From Dastarcus helophoroides (lineage: Eukaryota > Arthropoda > Insecta > Coleoptera > Bothrideridae): 64,000 bases of DNA. Below the pieces are notes generated by a model. The model searched no databases, had not been told where the DNA came from, and worked only from the letters and a program-made list of their open reading frames with translations. The stretch covers positions 16,665,629 to 16,729,628 of the forward strand of contig CM053327.1 of NCBI GenBank assembly GCA_028583605.1, read 5' to 3'. Position 1 is the stretch's first letter. Each line of letters opens with the position of its first letter. Positions 1 to 12,024 of this stretch are shown here, piece after piece. The position numbers were made by a program, and so were the translations under genes.

Positions 1-2313
1 ACCCGGGATACTGAAATAGTCAATTTCTGCTTTAATTTCCGTTCTTACTTAATTATGTTTAACAACACTTCATTTACTCTATCATAATAAATTATTAATG
101 ACTAAAGCAGTAAAACCTTAACTGAAAGGCACTTTAGAAATTGGTTGGGGATTTTTTCAAGAAAACTTCCGCTTTCGATGTTTTCATTTGACTTTGCCGA
201 ATTGATTGGCAAACATTTGCAACTTCTGTTCGAACAGTAAAAATTACAAAGCCTTCTTTGTGTATCCGAAAAGGGTAAAATCAATATCGAGGTTGCATTG
301 AGATAACGAGGGATGGTGTTGGGAATCCTATGCAAATTTATTTAGTTGCATTGTGTTTTCAGGTTGGCCCTGAGTATTACATCTGAACGAAAGAGCGAGG
401 CTCTAAAATTTAAATTTATGGTTATGAGAAAGTGGCAGCTTATCCTATCTGCTTTATGATATGTGAAAAGTGTGTTAAGCTGTCAGAAAAAATTCTATCT
501 ATCACGTCTTATACAAAAGTAGTATGTGTGTATGTTGAAGCTCACCAATCTTGGCAAAAATGTTGATGTTATTGATTTTTTAACGTTATAGATAGAAAGG
601 TTTTAAAAATATTAATTGCCAGCAAGTAAATGTTTCAGTTTCGAATATGAATTATTATACCAAACAAGAAAGAAAGTGAATTCGATTTATTTAAAAGCTT
701 GCAATTATTCTTCACTAGCGACCTCCCCGACTTTTTCCGGGTTTCAACTGTAGTTTTTTACAAATATTTTAAAGCAAAAGCGGTTTTTTTATTATCCGTG
801 TTGCGTCCTTTATAAAACTCCATCTCTATCTGTTCACTCTTATAGTGAGGAACTTTCTTTTTTAGCAATAGATCAGACAAAAATTTTAAAAATCAAGTCA
901 ATTTCTTTTATAATCGTATAATGAAGGCTTTTTTTTAGTTATGAATTTTATTTCACTGAGAAGATATCAATCTTTTAAATAAAATAAACAAAATTTTGGA
1001 TTTTCAATTTTTATTTTCAAAATCTACAGTTTTTTCTTAATTTTTAGAAAATAAACTTTAAACATTTTAAAATATATTTTGCAATTAAAAACTATATTTA
1101 TTTGTAAAATTTTTCGATATCGCCAAAAATAACAACAATTTACCCTAGGTTATATTTTTAAAACTTTTAAATTTGAACTCTCGGTACAAATAAATATAAA
1201 AATAATATTATTTTCAGTAATTTAAAATACAGCAGGAGTTTGTATAAAAAATGACTTTTTCCCACAAACGCTCAAATGAAAAGGAAACCCCTCTTCAATA
1301 CTCTATGTTAGTACTGTAAATAAAATTTATGAGACTTGACATTCAATCAACCCAATTTATAAAACCTGAATCAGAAAAACGAACAAATCAGATAACGGCC
1401 TGGTGTAAAAGAAAACATTTCTATGACGCATGTTCTTTTCACATTGTGCCATTTATGAAATATCTTTAGCGATAAACAAATCTATGAAGAAGCCGTTATT
1501 TCAATCAAAAACATGAACTTTGTTGCATGCGATAACTGGAGATAAAAAATTGGGCTTATATTGTTTTTGAAAATGTAATTTTTGGGTTATAAAAGAAAAT
1601 TTCAAGTTTTTTTAGTACTAAATTTGATACCCCTTTTCACCCTAATTAAGGCTTAAATTTTTATAATCCAATTTTATGTTTGGTCGATCCTTTCATATAT
1701 TCTTTACACATAGTTTTGAATTATGGAACCACTGTCATATTTTTTTAAAAATAAATGTATTTAAAAACTTCTTTACTAAGCTCCCCCCTTAGGGACTGAA
1801 TTTTTGAAATTCGTTAATTATAAAATATTTTGGGTTATAAAACGCATATTAAACTTTCTTTGATACTGATTTCGAAACTCCATTGCACGTCACGACCGTT
1901 GGTCGTGGTTTGCTTTATTATTGAAAAATGCCAAGAAACACGACTTTTCGTCATAAAAATATATTTATATCTCAGGTAATTTTGTCCCAAATCAGTTGTA
2001 ATATAATTTTTTGAATACATTTGGTCCTTTTTATATTCCCTAAAAAAGGAATTTCCCAAACACCACAGTCCAAGTTTCCTGTTCCTCACTTCAATATTTA
2101 GGTCCTGCTTTCATCGATCAGGTCGTCTCTCTTTAATATATCTGGTTTTCAAAGAGTCGCACCTAGGTGAGTTTTTAAAATAAAACAAATTATACATGAA
2201 AAATAATATCGCTCCATACAAACAATAAAATTTTCGATAGCTTTTCTGCAATCAGTCAGCTAATTTAACCCATTAATTTCGTTCCGTATATTATTTTTCA
2301 AATCTGGCATTGT
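1..2313. other. AT-rich non-coding DNA, nothing identified
   Basis: Only short reading frames with no recognisable product are present. I see no repeat boundary, RNA gene or convincing promoter. Since the first exon I can place begins at a splice acceptor (4513), upstream untranslated exons of the host gene could lie here or outside the window, but none can be pointed to. Confidence 0.5.
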
Positions 2314-2409
2314 GATCTTGTGATTTGACCCCGATGGATTATTTTCTTTGAGGGTTGCTTTTCAAAAATGCTCAAAGAAAATAATATACCGGGGTCAAAT
2401 AGCAAGATC
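2314..2409. repeat. Imperfect hairpin, arms about 39 nt
   Basis: The stretch beginning GATCTTGTGATTTGACCCCG is matched in inverse orientation by a stretch ending GGGGTCAAATAGCAAGATC. The arms are about 39 nt with a few mismatches around a spacer of about 17 nt. It resembles the body of a tiny foldback element, but I found no target duplication. Confidence 0.6.
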
Positions 2410-2488
2410 TACGTGGCCATTTACTATCAGAATTTCGTAAAATTAATCGTCCAGGAACCTTTTCAATAACTCAGCGTTTCCAGTGTTT

Positions 2489-2878
2489 CGCGCAGACGAA
2501 TGGTTATATAAAGTTTCCCTTTCTTTCTTTCCTCTCAAAAGAGTTTCGCCTCTGGTATGGTGGACATACTGAGTTACCGTGCTCTTCTGTCTAAACTTTC
2601 TTATCCTTTGTACCAATTCAGAAGAGTTTCGCCTCTGGTATGATGGACATACTGAGTTACCGTGCTCTGATGTTTTAAAATTGGCCTTTTCATTCTTTCA
2701 TTTTTGCATATTCCCTTATATTTGCTTTTTTTTTAGTGTTTTCTTTTTTTTGTTCCTAAAGAAACCCCCTACGATGGTGGACAAAACGTCGAACACCTTT
2801 TGTAGTTCTTTGACATGGTCCAATCCCGGAAGAAGTATATCCTGTACTGACTCTGGCCGTGGAAGCCTTCGTTATCAA
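2489..2878 (+). repeat. Dispersed repeat family A, copy 1
   Basis: This copy starts GCGCAGACGAATGG, followed by a TATA-like ATATAAAG. It then has two direct copies (about 2537-2585 and 2618-2668) of a unit of about 50 bp containing GAGTTTCGCCTCTGGTATGG and ending in CCGTGCTCT. Further on come CCCCCTACGATGGTGG, AAACGTCGAACAC, TCCAATCCCGGAAG and CTCTGGCCGTGGAAGC. The same order occurs near 44.4 kb and, partly inverted, near 52.2 kb. The motif pair (ACGATG, then AAACGTCG) recalls terminal repeats of Penelope-like retroelements. That assignment is inference; the repetition itself is seen directly. Confidence 0.65.
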
Positions 2879-2902
2879 ATCTCTTTTGAATCCACTATAT
2901 TA

Positions 2903-4429
2903 CAGTGGATGGCCATATTAATAAAAACACTTTAAATTTGAAGCTATTTTAAGTTTAAATTATATATAAAACAAGTAAAACAACACATTACGTTTTAACT
3001 AAAATTTTAATCAGTTTTGCCAGTAAACAAGAAATATTTAATATTTGGTAATATCCCTTTTAGCTGCAATAAAAGCCTCAATTCTTCGCAACACTCTTGG
3101 TCAATTCCCGGAGATTTTCTACCAGGTTGAGATCAGAGGAGTTTTCACGCTACGGCAAAACATGAATATTTTCGCTTTCTAGGAAGGCTGATACAGATTT
3201 TGCCGTATGGCAAGGTGCTAAATCATGCATAAACCAAAATTCATCATCTGGAAATCATTTCCCTACCTGAAATAGCATTCTTGTCCTCAAAACCTTAATA
3301 TATTGGTCATACCGTTTCTTCCACTATATAAACTCGTCCGGTGCCTTGTCCTGATTGAATTGACCACACCATTATGCTCAGAGGGTGTTTTACCCTTTGA
3401 ATAATGGTATTTTTCTTCTGGGCGCCTTCGAACAATTGAAGATTTGTCTATCACAATCTGGAACGTTGACTCATCAGAGAAACAAACTTTCACTCGGAAA
3501 AAAATCATATTATTATTTTATTACATTTAATTTTTGACCACTAAATTTCCTTTTTCCAATCTTCTGAAGACATATGACGATGATTTTTAACTTACTTCAA
3601 CCGCTTTTTCTTCATAGCTTCGATTAATTTTGGTTTTTTGTTGGCCTACAGCACTTGAAACTTTGCTGGCTAATGGTTCTCACAGACAAATGCCTTCCTG
3701 AGTCTTGGACCAATTTTGTTAGCATTTTACTGTTTTTGGTTTGATTTTTAAAACAAATATCTCTTATTTTTCTCTTTTCTCTCGGTGTTGTTAAACCTTT
3801 TCTCGTGGTGTTCTTAGACGTTTTCGACCACAATTCCCAACACGCTTCGCTTGACCACGATCATTTTTCATTATTTTTGATTTGATTCTATTAACTGTGG
3901 CAACCGAAACGTGGGTAAAAGCCGATATTTTTCTTTGGAAGTAGGCAGCATTCTGCAGAAGGGCCAAAACTTTCGAAAATTTGGTTTGGAGAATATCTTT
4001 TGTCCTTCCCATCTGGAAAAAAAGCATTCTCTTTGAAAAATGATCTTTAGCTAAATTTTCTTCCAAAAAAATATAAATTTATACTTAGTTTTCTATAAAC
4101 ACACTCTATAAATTATCTAGATAATATAAAACAATAATTAGAATCAATAAAACAACTAAATGTATCACTAAAAAGTTCTTTAAAACACCAATTTTCCACA
4201 CAATTAATTTAATCCGCGAATTAATGGTCACCAAAAGGTATCATTTAGTTCAACAAGACTCAAACTTGCAATTTATTTGCATTTAAGTGCCAAAATGTAT
4301 TATTTCAGGTATAAGCAATATATTATACATCGTTTAATATAATTAAATGCCTTAATTTGCGTTAATTTGCATATAATGTCGGAAAATTCCTAAAATTGCA
4401 GGTATTTCTAATAATTTGGCCACCCACTG
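2903..4429 (-). mobile_element. Tc1-like DNA transposon, degenerate
   Basis: Terminal inverted repeats begin CAGTGGATGGCCATATTA on the left and CAGTGGGTGGCCAAATTA on the right (read inwards). TA dinucleotides flank both ends (2901-2902 and 4430-4431). The size, 1527 bp, suits a Tc1/mariner element. A broken Tc1-type transposase lies inside on the - strand. The element inserted just after the end of the family A repeat and just upstream of the first recognised host exon. Confidence 0.85.
3060..4012 (-). pseudogene. Tc1-like transposase pseudogene
   Basis: The N-terminus, from about 4012 downwards, shows a Tc1-style helix-turn-helix (MGRTKDI... QRKISAFTHVSVATVNRI) followed by a basic GRKR stretch. 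Around 3500 the first catalytic block reads VCFSDESTF; near 3230 the second reads FWFMHDLAPCH; near 3130 the third reads SSDLNLVENL. These blocks sit in different frames with stops between them, so the gene is inactive. In a live copy the product would cut and paste the element. Confidence 0.8.
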
Positions 4430-4576
4430 TATGTTTGCTTCTTAGCTACCATCAACAATACCAAATATCTGACTAATCAAATGTAGTTTTCAATGATTTT
4501 ACTTTTGTTTCAGTAAGGCCGCGATGAATCCAAAAAGCAAGTGCCAAAAACGAAGCAATAACAAATAGCTCGCAGT

Positions 4577-4927
4577 ATGAGTCGAGAAGAAGTTCGCATT
4601 AGAGACCGACTGATGATGCTAGCTGAAACTTCAAACCCTCACAAACCCTTTAATGTTAAACGAAAATCCAGCGTTACCAAGCAACCACCTAAAACCATGG
4701 TGCCGAAACTTAGCATGCAGGATTTTGTCCGCTTGGATCCTGGTTATACCCCAGATATCGAACATTTAGTGTTCCAAGAAAGAAGAAGGTCTTATCAACC
4801 GGAAACGATGGTTTCTGCAAGTAGTGGGAAAACTAGATCCAGATTGGCTGAGATGTTTGCGCTTAGTAGACATTTACAACAAAGATCGGCGGATCGGGAG
4901 ATAAAAACGAGGAAATTCAATGCTAAT
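4577..4927 (+). CDS. Host gene, first coding exon (Ser/Arg-rich scaffold-like protein)
   Basis: The exon begins after a good acceptor (TTTTGTTTCAG, ending 4513). Positions 4514-4576 are 5' untranslated and contain a short upstream ORF and an in-frame stop at 4559-4561, which makes ATG 4577 the earliest possible start in this frame. It encodes residues 1-117, basic and charged (MSREEVRIRDRLMMLAE; KLSMQDFVRLDPGYTPDI; KTRSRLAEMFALSRHLQ). It ends in phase 0 at the donor GTAAGT at 4928. The next exon (7052) starts in phase 0, so they join cleanly. Codon content is clearly GC-richer than its surroundings. I do not recognise the family; no signal peptide or membrane segment is visible. Confidence 0.85.
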
Positions 4928-7051
4928 GTAAGTGCTTAAGCTAGGCGATTCGTAATAAAGTAGGTCTTACCATCCCAATTAAAAAAAACTGTAATAAACA
5001 ATACCGCCAGCAATATAAAACTTGCTAATCAATAATAGATTCAATTCGTTCTTGTAAAAAGAGAATTAAAGCTTCCAATTTTCGCATTTACATACAATTA
5101 GTAGGTAGATATTAGCCCTTTGGCTTTAAAAATTATTTGAATTTTCCTGTTATTTATTTCAGATGCAGCTATAAAAACGGCGAATTGAAAGTAATTTAAC
5201 TATAACTGGGTTAATACGATTAAAATGGCATATAATATTGGTAGATGACTAAAGGCACCACCAACCTAACATGCAATTTTATTATAATAGATGAAAGGTT
5301 TTCTGATTTCCTGTTCCTTGCAATTTATTTAACAGGATAATGTCTAGGTGTCGTTTCTGCAAGCGTTTGCAAACCTCCGAACGCCTGGAAGGTCTTAACT
5401 TGCAGATAAGACTTAGTTTCTCCTCTATGCAAATTGTTTCAATTTAAAAATTAGTCTTATAGTCATAAATATAATAATACGAATATGTGCATTTCCTTGT
5501 ACAAATTTATGTACTTATTGTCTGGAGAAGAGAAGGAACTTCCTCCAAGATATTTATCTTGAATTGTTGGCTTCACACCAACTAACTTTCCTTATTTACT
5601 TATTATTATAATTAATAATTGCTAAGCGCAGATTTCAAATAATATGTCAAACGTGTTTACTTATAATTACTACGCAAGATGTCGGATATCTTCCCTGCAG
5701 ACAATAGAAAATCGTTTGTTTGGCAATAAATTTATATAGCTCGAAAACTTCTCCTGTTCAACTGTTTCACGTTAAGCATCTGACTGTTATTTTGTAAAAA
5801 AGAATTTAGATAGACTACCAGAGGCATTTGTTTTATACGGATGATATATAGAAGGTACAATCAGTTCGTTTTCAAATTGTTCTTATAACATTAGGAGTGA
5901 TAAAATTAATTTCAAAGGGCAACGAAACACGCTAACTACTTAGCGTGTTATTACATTTTCCCCACTAGAAAATGATTTTGGTACAGTTGTGCCAAGCGAT
6001 GAATAATCGTGCCACTCAAAAGAATCAAAAATTCTTTACGATTGCTAGCGAAGGAAAGAAAGTGGACGACGGATCAGAGATTTCATTCCGAATTAGATAG
6101 TTTTCCTGCTTGTACAAAAACATGTATGTGATGGAAAGCAAACCAGACTTTTAAAATATTCTGTCATAGACAGGATTTCGCATTATGAAGGGACCGACTT
6201 CGACAGGTTTTAATGTATGTTACAGCCTGGATTTCGTGTGGTAACTTACTTCACTAACCTGCACAGCTTCAAAAGGGAGAAATAATGCGGTACTAGATTT
6301 CGCAAAATTCTAGCAACTAACAACATCAAATAACCTTCGTGGACTTCTGGCAGAAAAATTGGGACAGCGAACGATGACACTATAATAAAATATATAATAT
6401 AATAAAGAGGGGGCGCCAGACGTACTACCACTGGTTGCCTCCTCCCCAATGTTACTAAAGATATCGATGGGGCTGCAGTTGGTCAGAGGTTACTCTAAAT
6501 GTCAACTCGAATCCTACACTTGGGCGAAGTTACATCATCAAACCTCTCCCTAATATTAAAATACCTACATCTTTTTTTTCCGTGTATGTGTCAAGAAAAG
6601 TTTATTGTTTTCTTTAAATGAATCAGTGTTAAATACTAAAACTAAAATAAGTAAACGATAAAGATGAATCCATTCAAAATTATGAAGTTTATTTTAAAAC
6701 CTATTGATACAGATTTAAATTTTCTGTTTCAATAAAGTCTTGCTGAAAATAATCTAAAATCAGGGATTTTGTAAGGCCAATTGCAAATGATACTTTTTCA
6801 TAAAAATCAGTTTTCTTTCTAACAATTTATATATTAATATTTTTCTAAGTTATTACAGGCTGATTTGAGTTGCGAAATGATATTTATTACCTTTTAAATT
6901 TACTGCAAGCTTAACATAATAAAAACGATTCATTAGTAAAATATTCTGACATAACAAAAACCCATTACAACCTACATAAACAACAACTTTTTCGAGTTCT
7001 GGGCAATTAGCGCATTCCTCAAGAGCTGATGACCCTGTTATTATTTTGCAG
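4928..7051 (+). other. Intron of host gene
   Basis: Donor GTAAGT at 4928 and acceptor TTATTTTGCAG ending 7051. The interior is AT-rich, and I see no mobile element with defined ends and no RNA gene. The 6246-6449 region has a short reading frame on the other strand without coding character. Confidence 0.75.
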
Positions 7052-7290
7052 AGAAGCGTAGACAGCATGCTGGAGGGTCGAATATCATCATCATCGGCAG
7101 CGTCGGGACAGGGGTCCATGCAGCAAGTCCCCCGCACATCTATAGCAGCGCCGGACACCGCGAAGAGGTGGATGGCGGCTGCTGCTGCAGCTACAGGCAA
7201 CCTCGCGGTGGAAGAACCGGTCTCCAGACAAAACACTGCCGGTACAAACAGAATCAGTCCAAGCGCGGAATCTGATATGACAACTGCTAG
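7052..7290 (+). CDS. Host gene, second coding exon (Ala/Ser-rich)
   Basis: 239 nt, entering in phase 0 and leaving in phase 2 (…GCT AG|GTGAGT at 7291). It encodes residues 118-196 plus part of 197: RSVDSMLEGRISSSSAASGQ, then a run of six alanines (KRWMAAAAAATGN) and a Ser/Thr-rich tail. Composition is much GC-richer than the flanks and both splice sites match consensus. The longer antisense frame over the same region (6853-7431) is a shadow of this exon. The segment is low-complexity, so no domain assignment is possible. Confidence 0.85.
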
Positions 7291-7800
7291 GTGAGTACGA
7301 AATCGGAATTTGGCATTCAATTTTTGCAAATTTTGCGGTCTTTTGTGAGGTGTTGTGTTTATTGAGAGAGGTGTCGAACTTAATGCTGGGACCAGGATGA
7401 ACAAATTTTCTACACAGAATCGGTAATTCATTTATGTTTCTATGTTTTTACAATTAATTTATTTAATTTTTTAATTTATTATACAAGATAAAGCCCTGAA
7501 TCTCCTATAATTCTTTCGATAATAAAACTATTTTTGTTACAAAGGTATACTAGCCTGCAGCGCACATTTTAAAATTATTTTAACTAACCACGATGAACAT
7601 ATACACGACAGGATAATGCATTTATGTTGCCTTTTTTAAGGAAATAACCTGTGTATTTCTGTATATTTGAAACTGCTACAAATTACCGATTAAAGCGATA
7701 TTAAAAAATAGGAGTCTGCGTTTAATAATTTATGGGATATTTATAAAAAAATGTGAAAATTGTATTACTTAGGTAGAGTGTAACTTTTTACTCGTGAAAA

Positions 7801-7890
7801 AATTTTTAGAATCGGTTCAGTAGTTCCAGAATTTTTTTTACTTATTACAAACAAACAAATTTTACCTCTTTGTAATATTAGTGTAGATTA
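7801..7890 (+). repeat. 3' tail of a diverged LINE/SINE
   Basis: The sequence AATCGGTTCAGTAGTTCC is followed by an ACAAACAAACAAATTTT stretch and TAATATTAGTGTAGATT. From memory of insect genomes this is the common 3' end of retroposons. No coding part is attached, so it is a severely truncated copy. Confidence 0.5.
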
Positions 7891-8439
7891 ATTTAAAGGC
7901 GAATTGTGGCATTTTAAACCCCGCTATTCGAAATCCTCGATAAAAGTTATGCCGTTTCAATTAAATTAACCACTGGTAGTAGAAGGAAAACTTATGTAAA
8001 GCAGCCATTATATTTGCTCTTTATTTAAAATGTCTAACCATCGATCGCATTGAACAATAATAAAAGCTTAGTTTAGAATTCAAAACGTGAATTGTACTTA
8101 TTTTCTTCAAACATTGGAACCGAATCGCTCTAAAAATGCGACGTTGAAATGTTCAGTGGTTGTTAAGTTACTTATGCAAATAATTTTCATTTTCTCGCTT
8201 TAGTTGGATATTCAGCTTTATTTTTACGTTGGCTTATGAACCCTTTATTTTTAACGTTTATTTTTCATAAGATTTGCATTTTAAAATAGATGTTTTTAGT
8301 TATTTATTCAGTTACCTTAAATGTCGCGGAATGCCTAAAAGGTAACCTTTTTTTTTAAAAGGTAACCTTTAACAAAAATCTTCTATACAGAATACAGGAT
8401 TCGTATTTGAATATATTTTCCGTCATATGTTAAATACAT

Positions 8440-10170
8440 ATGTAGGTATGTATATCAAAACACACAGTGGTTTATTTCAAGTTTATAAATGTCCAACACA
8501 ATTCAAAATTTTTAAGCTTCTTTTGAAAAGAAGTATTTTATTTAAATTTCGAGGTCTTTCTGAAAATTACCACTTTATTATGAAAATTTCGACATTTCTT
8601 CAAAGTTTGAATTTGAAGTCGATATTTCAAGAAAAATAACAAAATTTCATCTTTTCTCGATCGCCATTTTTTTAGAATTTCGATTATTTTTCTTGAAAGC
8701 TAAAGTTTAAATTTTAATATTTTTAACTCTTTATTAAAATCCCAGTTTAAAAGTTTAATTTTCGAAGTTAACGTTGTTTCTCAGATTTTGAGGAGTGGTT
8801 AAAGTAATTTCCCGAAGAAGTCAAAATTGTAAGAAACATTTAAGTTTAGGAAAAAATGTCAAAATCTTCATATGGCAACCAAAATTTCGAGTTTAAGATT
8901 AATAATCCGGAAAAAACTAGGAAATTTAAGACAAAAGCAAACGAAAAATGAATTTCATATACGGGTATCTAGTGAAAATAAGTTTTTCGACATTTGTCAA
9001 TTTTTATCTCAAAATTTGGACATATATGACAAAAATTTGACACAAACATTTAGAAGTAGTTAAAATTTTGGGTTAAAAGTTTGACTTACAGATTAAAATG
9101 TTAAAAAGAAAATTAAAAATTTGAAAGTTAAAACAAAAAGAAAACATCTAGATATTAACACCGAGATCTCAAGATCAAAATCATTTTGAAAAAAATCCGA
9201 AAATTTTGCGAAAAATCCAAAATTAAAATAATTTTTTGAATTTCAGTTGTAATGTGGAATTTTCCACATTGAATTCAAATTTTCAAATTTGTTTCCGAAA
9301 ATTGAATGTAAGGTTAAAATTTTGTGAACCCACAATCAGTTGAAATTATAGGACTTATCTAAGTTAAAAAAACAATACTTTAAGAAAAATTTGAAATTCC
9401 AAGAAGAATATGTTTTTCATACGTTTTTAGTTTCTTAGAAAATATTTCAATTTTTTGAAAATTTGAAATTTAAAATTATGTATTCTTAAAATTTTGATCT
9501 CAAAGTATAATTTGCCACCTTTAACACTAGAGTTGAACTTCATTTCTGAAATTCTAAATAAATGTTGAAAATTTACAAAAAAAAATGTAGAAACTTCAAG
9601 AAAAATTTGAAGGTTTGAAAAAAGATCAACATTATTTGAAAACTATTTAACATATTTAAATAAAATTAATTGACATAATAGATTTTGACATTTGCTACAT
9701 AGTTAGGAGAAAATACCATTGAATGTAAAGTCATTTGAATTTAGACGTGTGTCTGGTGACAATTTTGAACAATTACAATCATTTAAGTTCTGCTTTCATT
9801 TAGTTAACCATTGTTTTGTTTTTGTAATCCTTTTAATTTATTTATTAATTTAATTTCTAATTGTCGACTTATTTAAGTTTTTTTGTTAATTCTTCTTTTT
9901 ACGAAAATTCCTATTTTTTCCATAATTACAAGCTTACCCTTTCTCCTACTGCTTTTTTTAGATTTCCATTATAAGCGCCATTTTTTCTTATAATTTTTAA
10001 ATCAAAATTTTGACATTTTTCACCTAAGTTCCAAATTTTGAACAATTTCGATTTTTTTTTCAAAATTAAATTTCGATTGAATCCCAAAATGTCGCGTTTT
10101 GTTTCAGAAATTTCGAAAAGATTTTTTATAAATCTTATATTTCATTTGCAAAATTTGGATTTCGAAGTAT
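8440..10170. repeat. AT-rich degenerate filler made of GAAATTT/TTCGAAA-like words
   Basis: About 1.7 kb is built almost only of variants of AAATTTCGA, TTGAAAATT and GAGAAAAA. The same style of sequence fills the hAT-like elements at 12025-14877 and 29923-31656, and blocks near 22.8, 46.8 and 58-60 kb. No terminal repeats were found for this block, and no gene is seen in it. Confidence 0.5.
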
Positions 10171-10413
10171 CTAGCTTAACTCAAAAACAGCGGCATGGAT
10201 AACCTTTAAGTACAATCTTGGTATTATTATTGAGATATCTGCCCTTCTCGAAGAAAATTTTTAACCAAGGTTCTGTGCCAATTTACATTTTTTTCTTATG
10301 TTCAATTTGTCTATCAATATCCATCATTTTATTTTCGTGTGCCCATGTATTTCTGAAAGGTACGCATATCACGGTTTGAGAAATGCTATTCAGGTGCCTC
10401 CTCAAATGTTCAC

Positions 10414-10636
10414 CAGGGGTGGGCAAACCACGGTGCGCCTAGAACATTTTGGCGGCCCGCGAAATTCATCACACTTTGGCAGAAGATACCTTGTCGATAA
10501 AAAAATCGTCCCCAGTTTCTAGTTCTTTTAATACCTCCATCCAACATTTTTTATCGACAAAAAACTTCCTCATGTGGCCCACGGATTTATGAGCCACCAA
10601 AGTGGCCCGCAAGATCATTTGGATTGGCCACCCCTG
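10414..10636. mobile_element. hAT-type MITE (223 bp)
   Basis: It begins CAGGGGTGGGCAAACC and ends in the inverse of CAGGGGTGGCCAATCC, a classic hAT terminal repeat. Inside are GGCGGCCCGCG and GTGGCCCGCAAG, the usual 'rest' sequences of such elements. It is too short to encode a transposase. No convincing 8-bp duplication remains. Confidence 0.8.
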
Positions 10637-12024
10637 ATTTATATATTGCTCGAGAATTATTTGAATAAAAACAAAAATCTTAGCTGTAAGGTAGTTCACC
10701 GGCAGTAATCGCAGCAAGAAACTTTTAAAACGTTAGATCTTCGCTGCGTAAGCGGATACCAGATTGCTACCAGCATTGCTCGATTTTTAGCATAAACTGT
10801 CCGCGTTGATCCAATAACACAAAACCCCAAGCCGCTTCGCAGTAGGTTTTCTGAGCCGAATAAACGCTTATGCGATAAAATTTACGCAACGGAGCTTTAG
10901 CCAACTGAGTAGTAGAGCTTCTCTGTTGACATTACTTCAAGATGTTTTCCTAACCTGCAGAATAAAGCATCGAAATCCCGTGCAATGCGTAAATTTAAAA
11001 TATGATTACGCAAAAGCGTACCGCTAAAAATTCTCATATTTTACTGTTTTATTCGCAATATTACCTACAGCCTTAAAATCTGTAGAACGGTTTCACCGCA
11101 ATAAATTTTAAACTCTTCTAAAACATAAATAACATATCGTCATTGCCGTAAAAAAATCTTCCATGTTCTGAAATATAAATTTTACAGAAGAGTGAAAAAA
11201 TATATTTATTTGGAAGGAAAGAGACACTAAATCTCAATCAAATTACGAAAAGGACCTATTTTCATAAAAATGTGCACATAGAAAATGTTTCCAGTGCAGC
11301 AATGATATGTTTTATGCTCCCCTTTAAAATTTGCATTTCAGCACACAAAATTTTTCCACGGCAACGACGATATAAAAAAGTAAAAAGGGTAAATTTGACA
11401 ATGAATATCTTTGCTTCGACACCGGCACGGGTGTTTTAATTTTGAAGTTGTATGGATAACACTGTTAGTAATATCTAATAGATATTCTATTCTCTCGAAG
11501 AGCAATTTACCAGTGAACTACCACAACTTATGCCGCTTTCAGGTAACAAATTGCATTTTCTATTCTATTCCTCATATTTCCCTCGATCGTTAGTCTAGTT
11601 AGGAACTACCAGATCTTTTAATGTCCCAAGCAATAACGAGCGAAGAGGGTAAAATCGAGTGCTTTTTTTTTCGGTTTCCTCTTCCATTCCATCAGACGAA
11701 ATATGCTACATGTAGGTTTTCGCAACTGAAAAAAAAAATGCTTTTTCCTTTATAGCAGAAAGTCATAAATTAATAAATTTAATAAATATAAACAGCAAAG
11801 GTTTTATTTAATGTTGTCATAATTTACACAAAGTAAATGCACCACTTTTTTGTGAATAAAAATTTTTTTTTCCACAAGAATTTCGATCAATTACGTGATT
11901 TCAGGTCATTTTTTTTATCAGTATGTTTCACTGCAGATCAAGCGTTTTCTTGCGTGACTCCTCTAGGTTCCCATACTAGAATTCAAATAAAGCTTGAGGC
12001 CTTTCAAATAATAATGGTGCTTAA
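10637..12024. other. Non-coding intron DNA with a diverged repeat at 10688-10780
   Basis: Positions 10688-10780 (TAGTTCACCG… TTCGCTGCGTA… ACCAGATTGC) resemble 49520-49592 in the same order, so both are diverged copies of one unnamed repeat. The remainder to 12024 is AT-rich, with no gene recognised. Confidence 0.4.

Noticed and set aside
2500..2520. TATA-like motif as the host gene's promoter
   Set aside because: It belongs to dispersed family A, which recurs elsewhere in the introns, and lies before a Tc1 element rather than a transcription start.
5350..5410. Possible small exon in the first intron
   Set aside because: A phase-0 frame is open but neither splice site is convincing.
6853..7431. 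192-aa frame on the - strand
   Set aside because: It overlaps the 7052-7290 exon antisense, and its length comes from the absence of stops opposite the Ala/Ser-rich exon; no motif.
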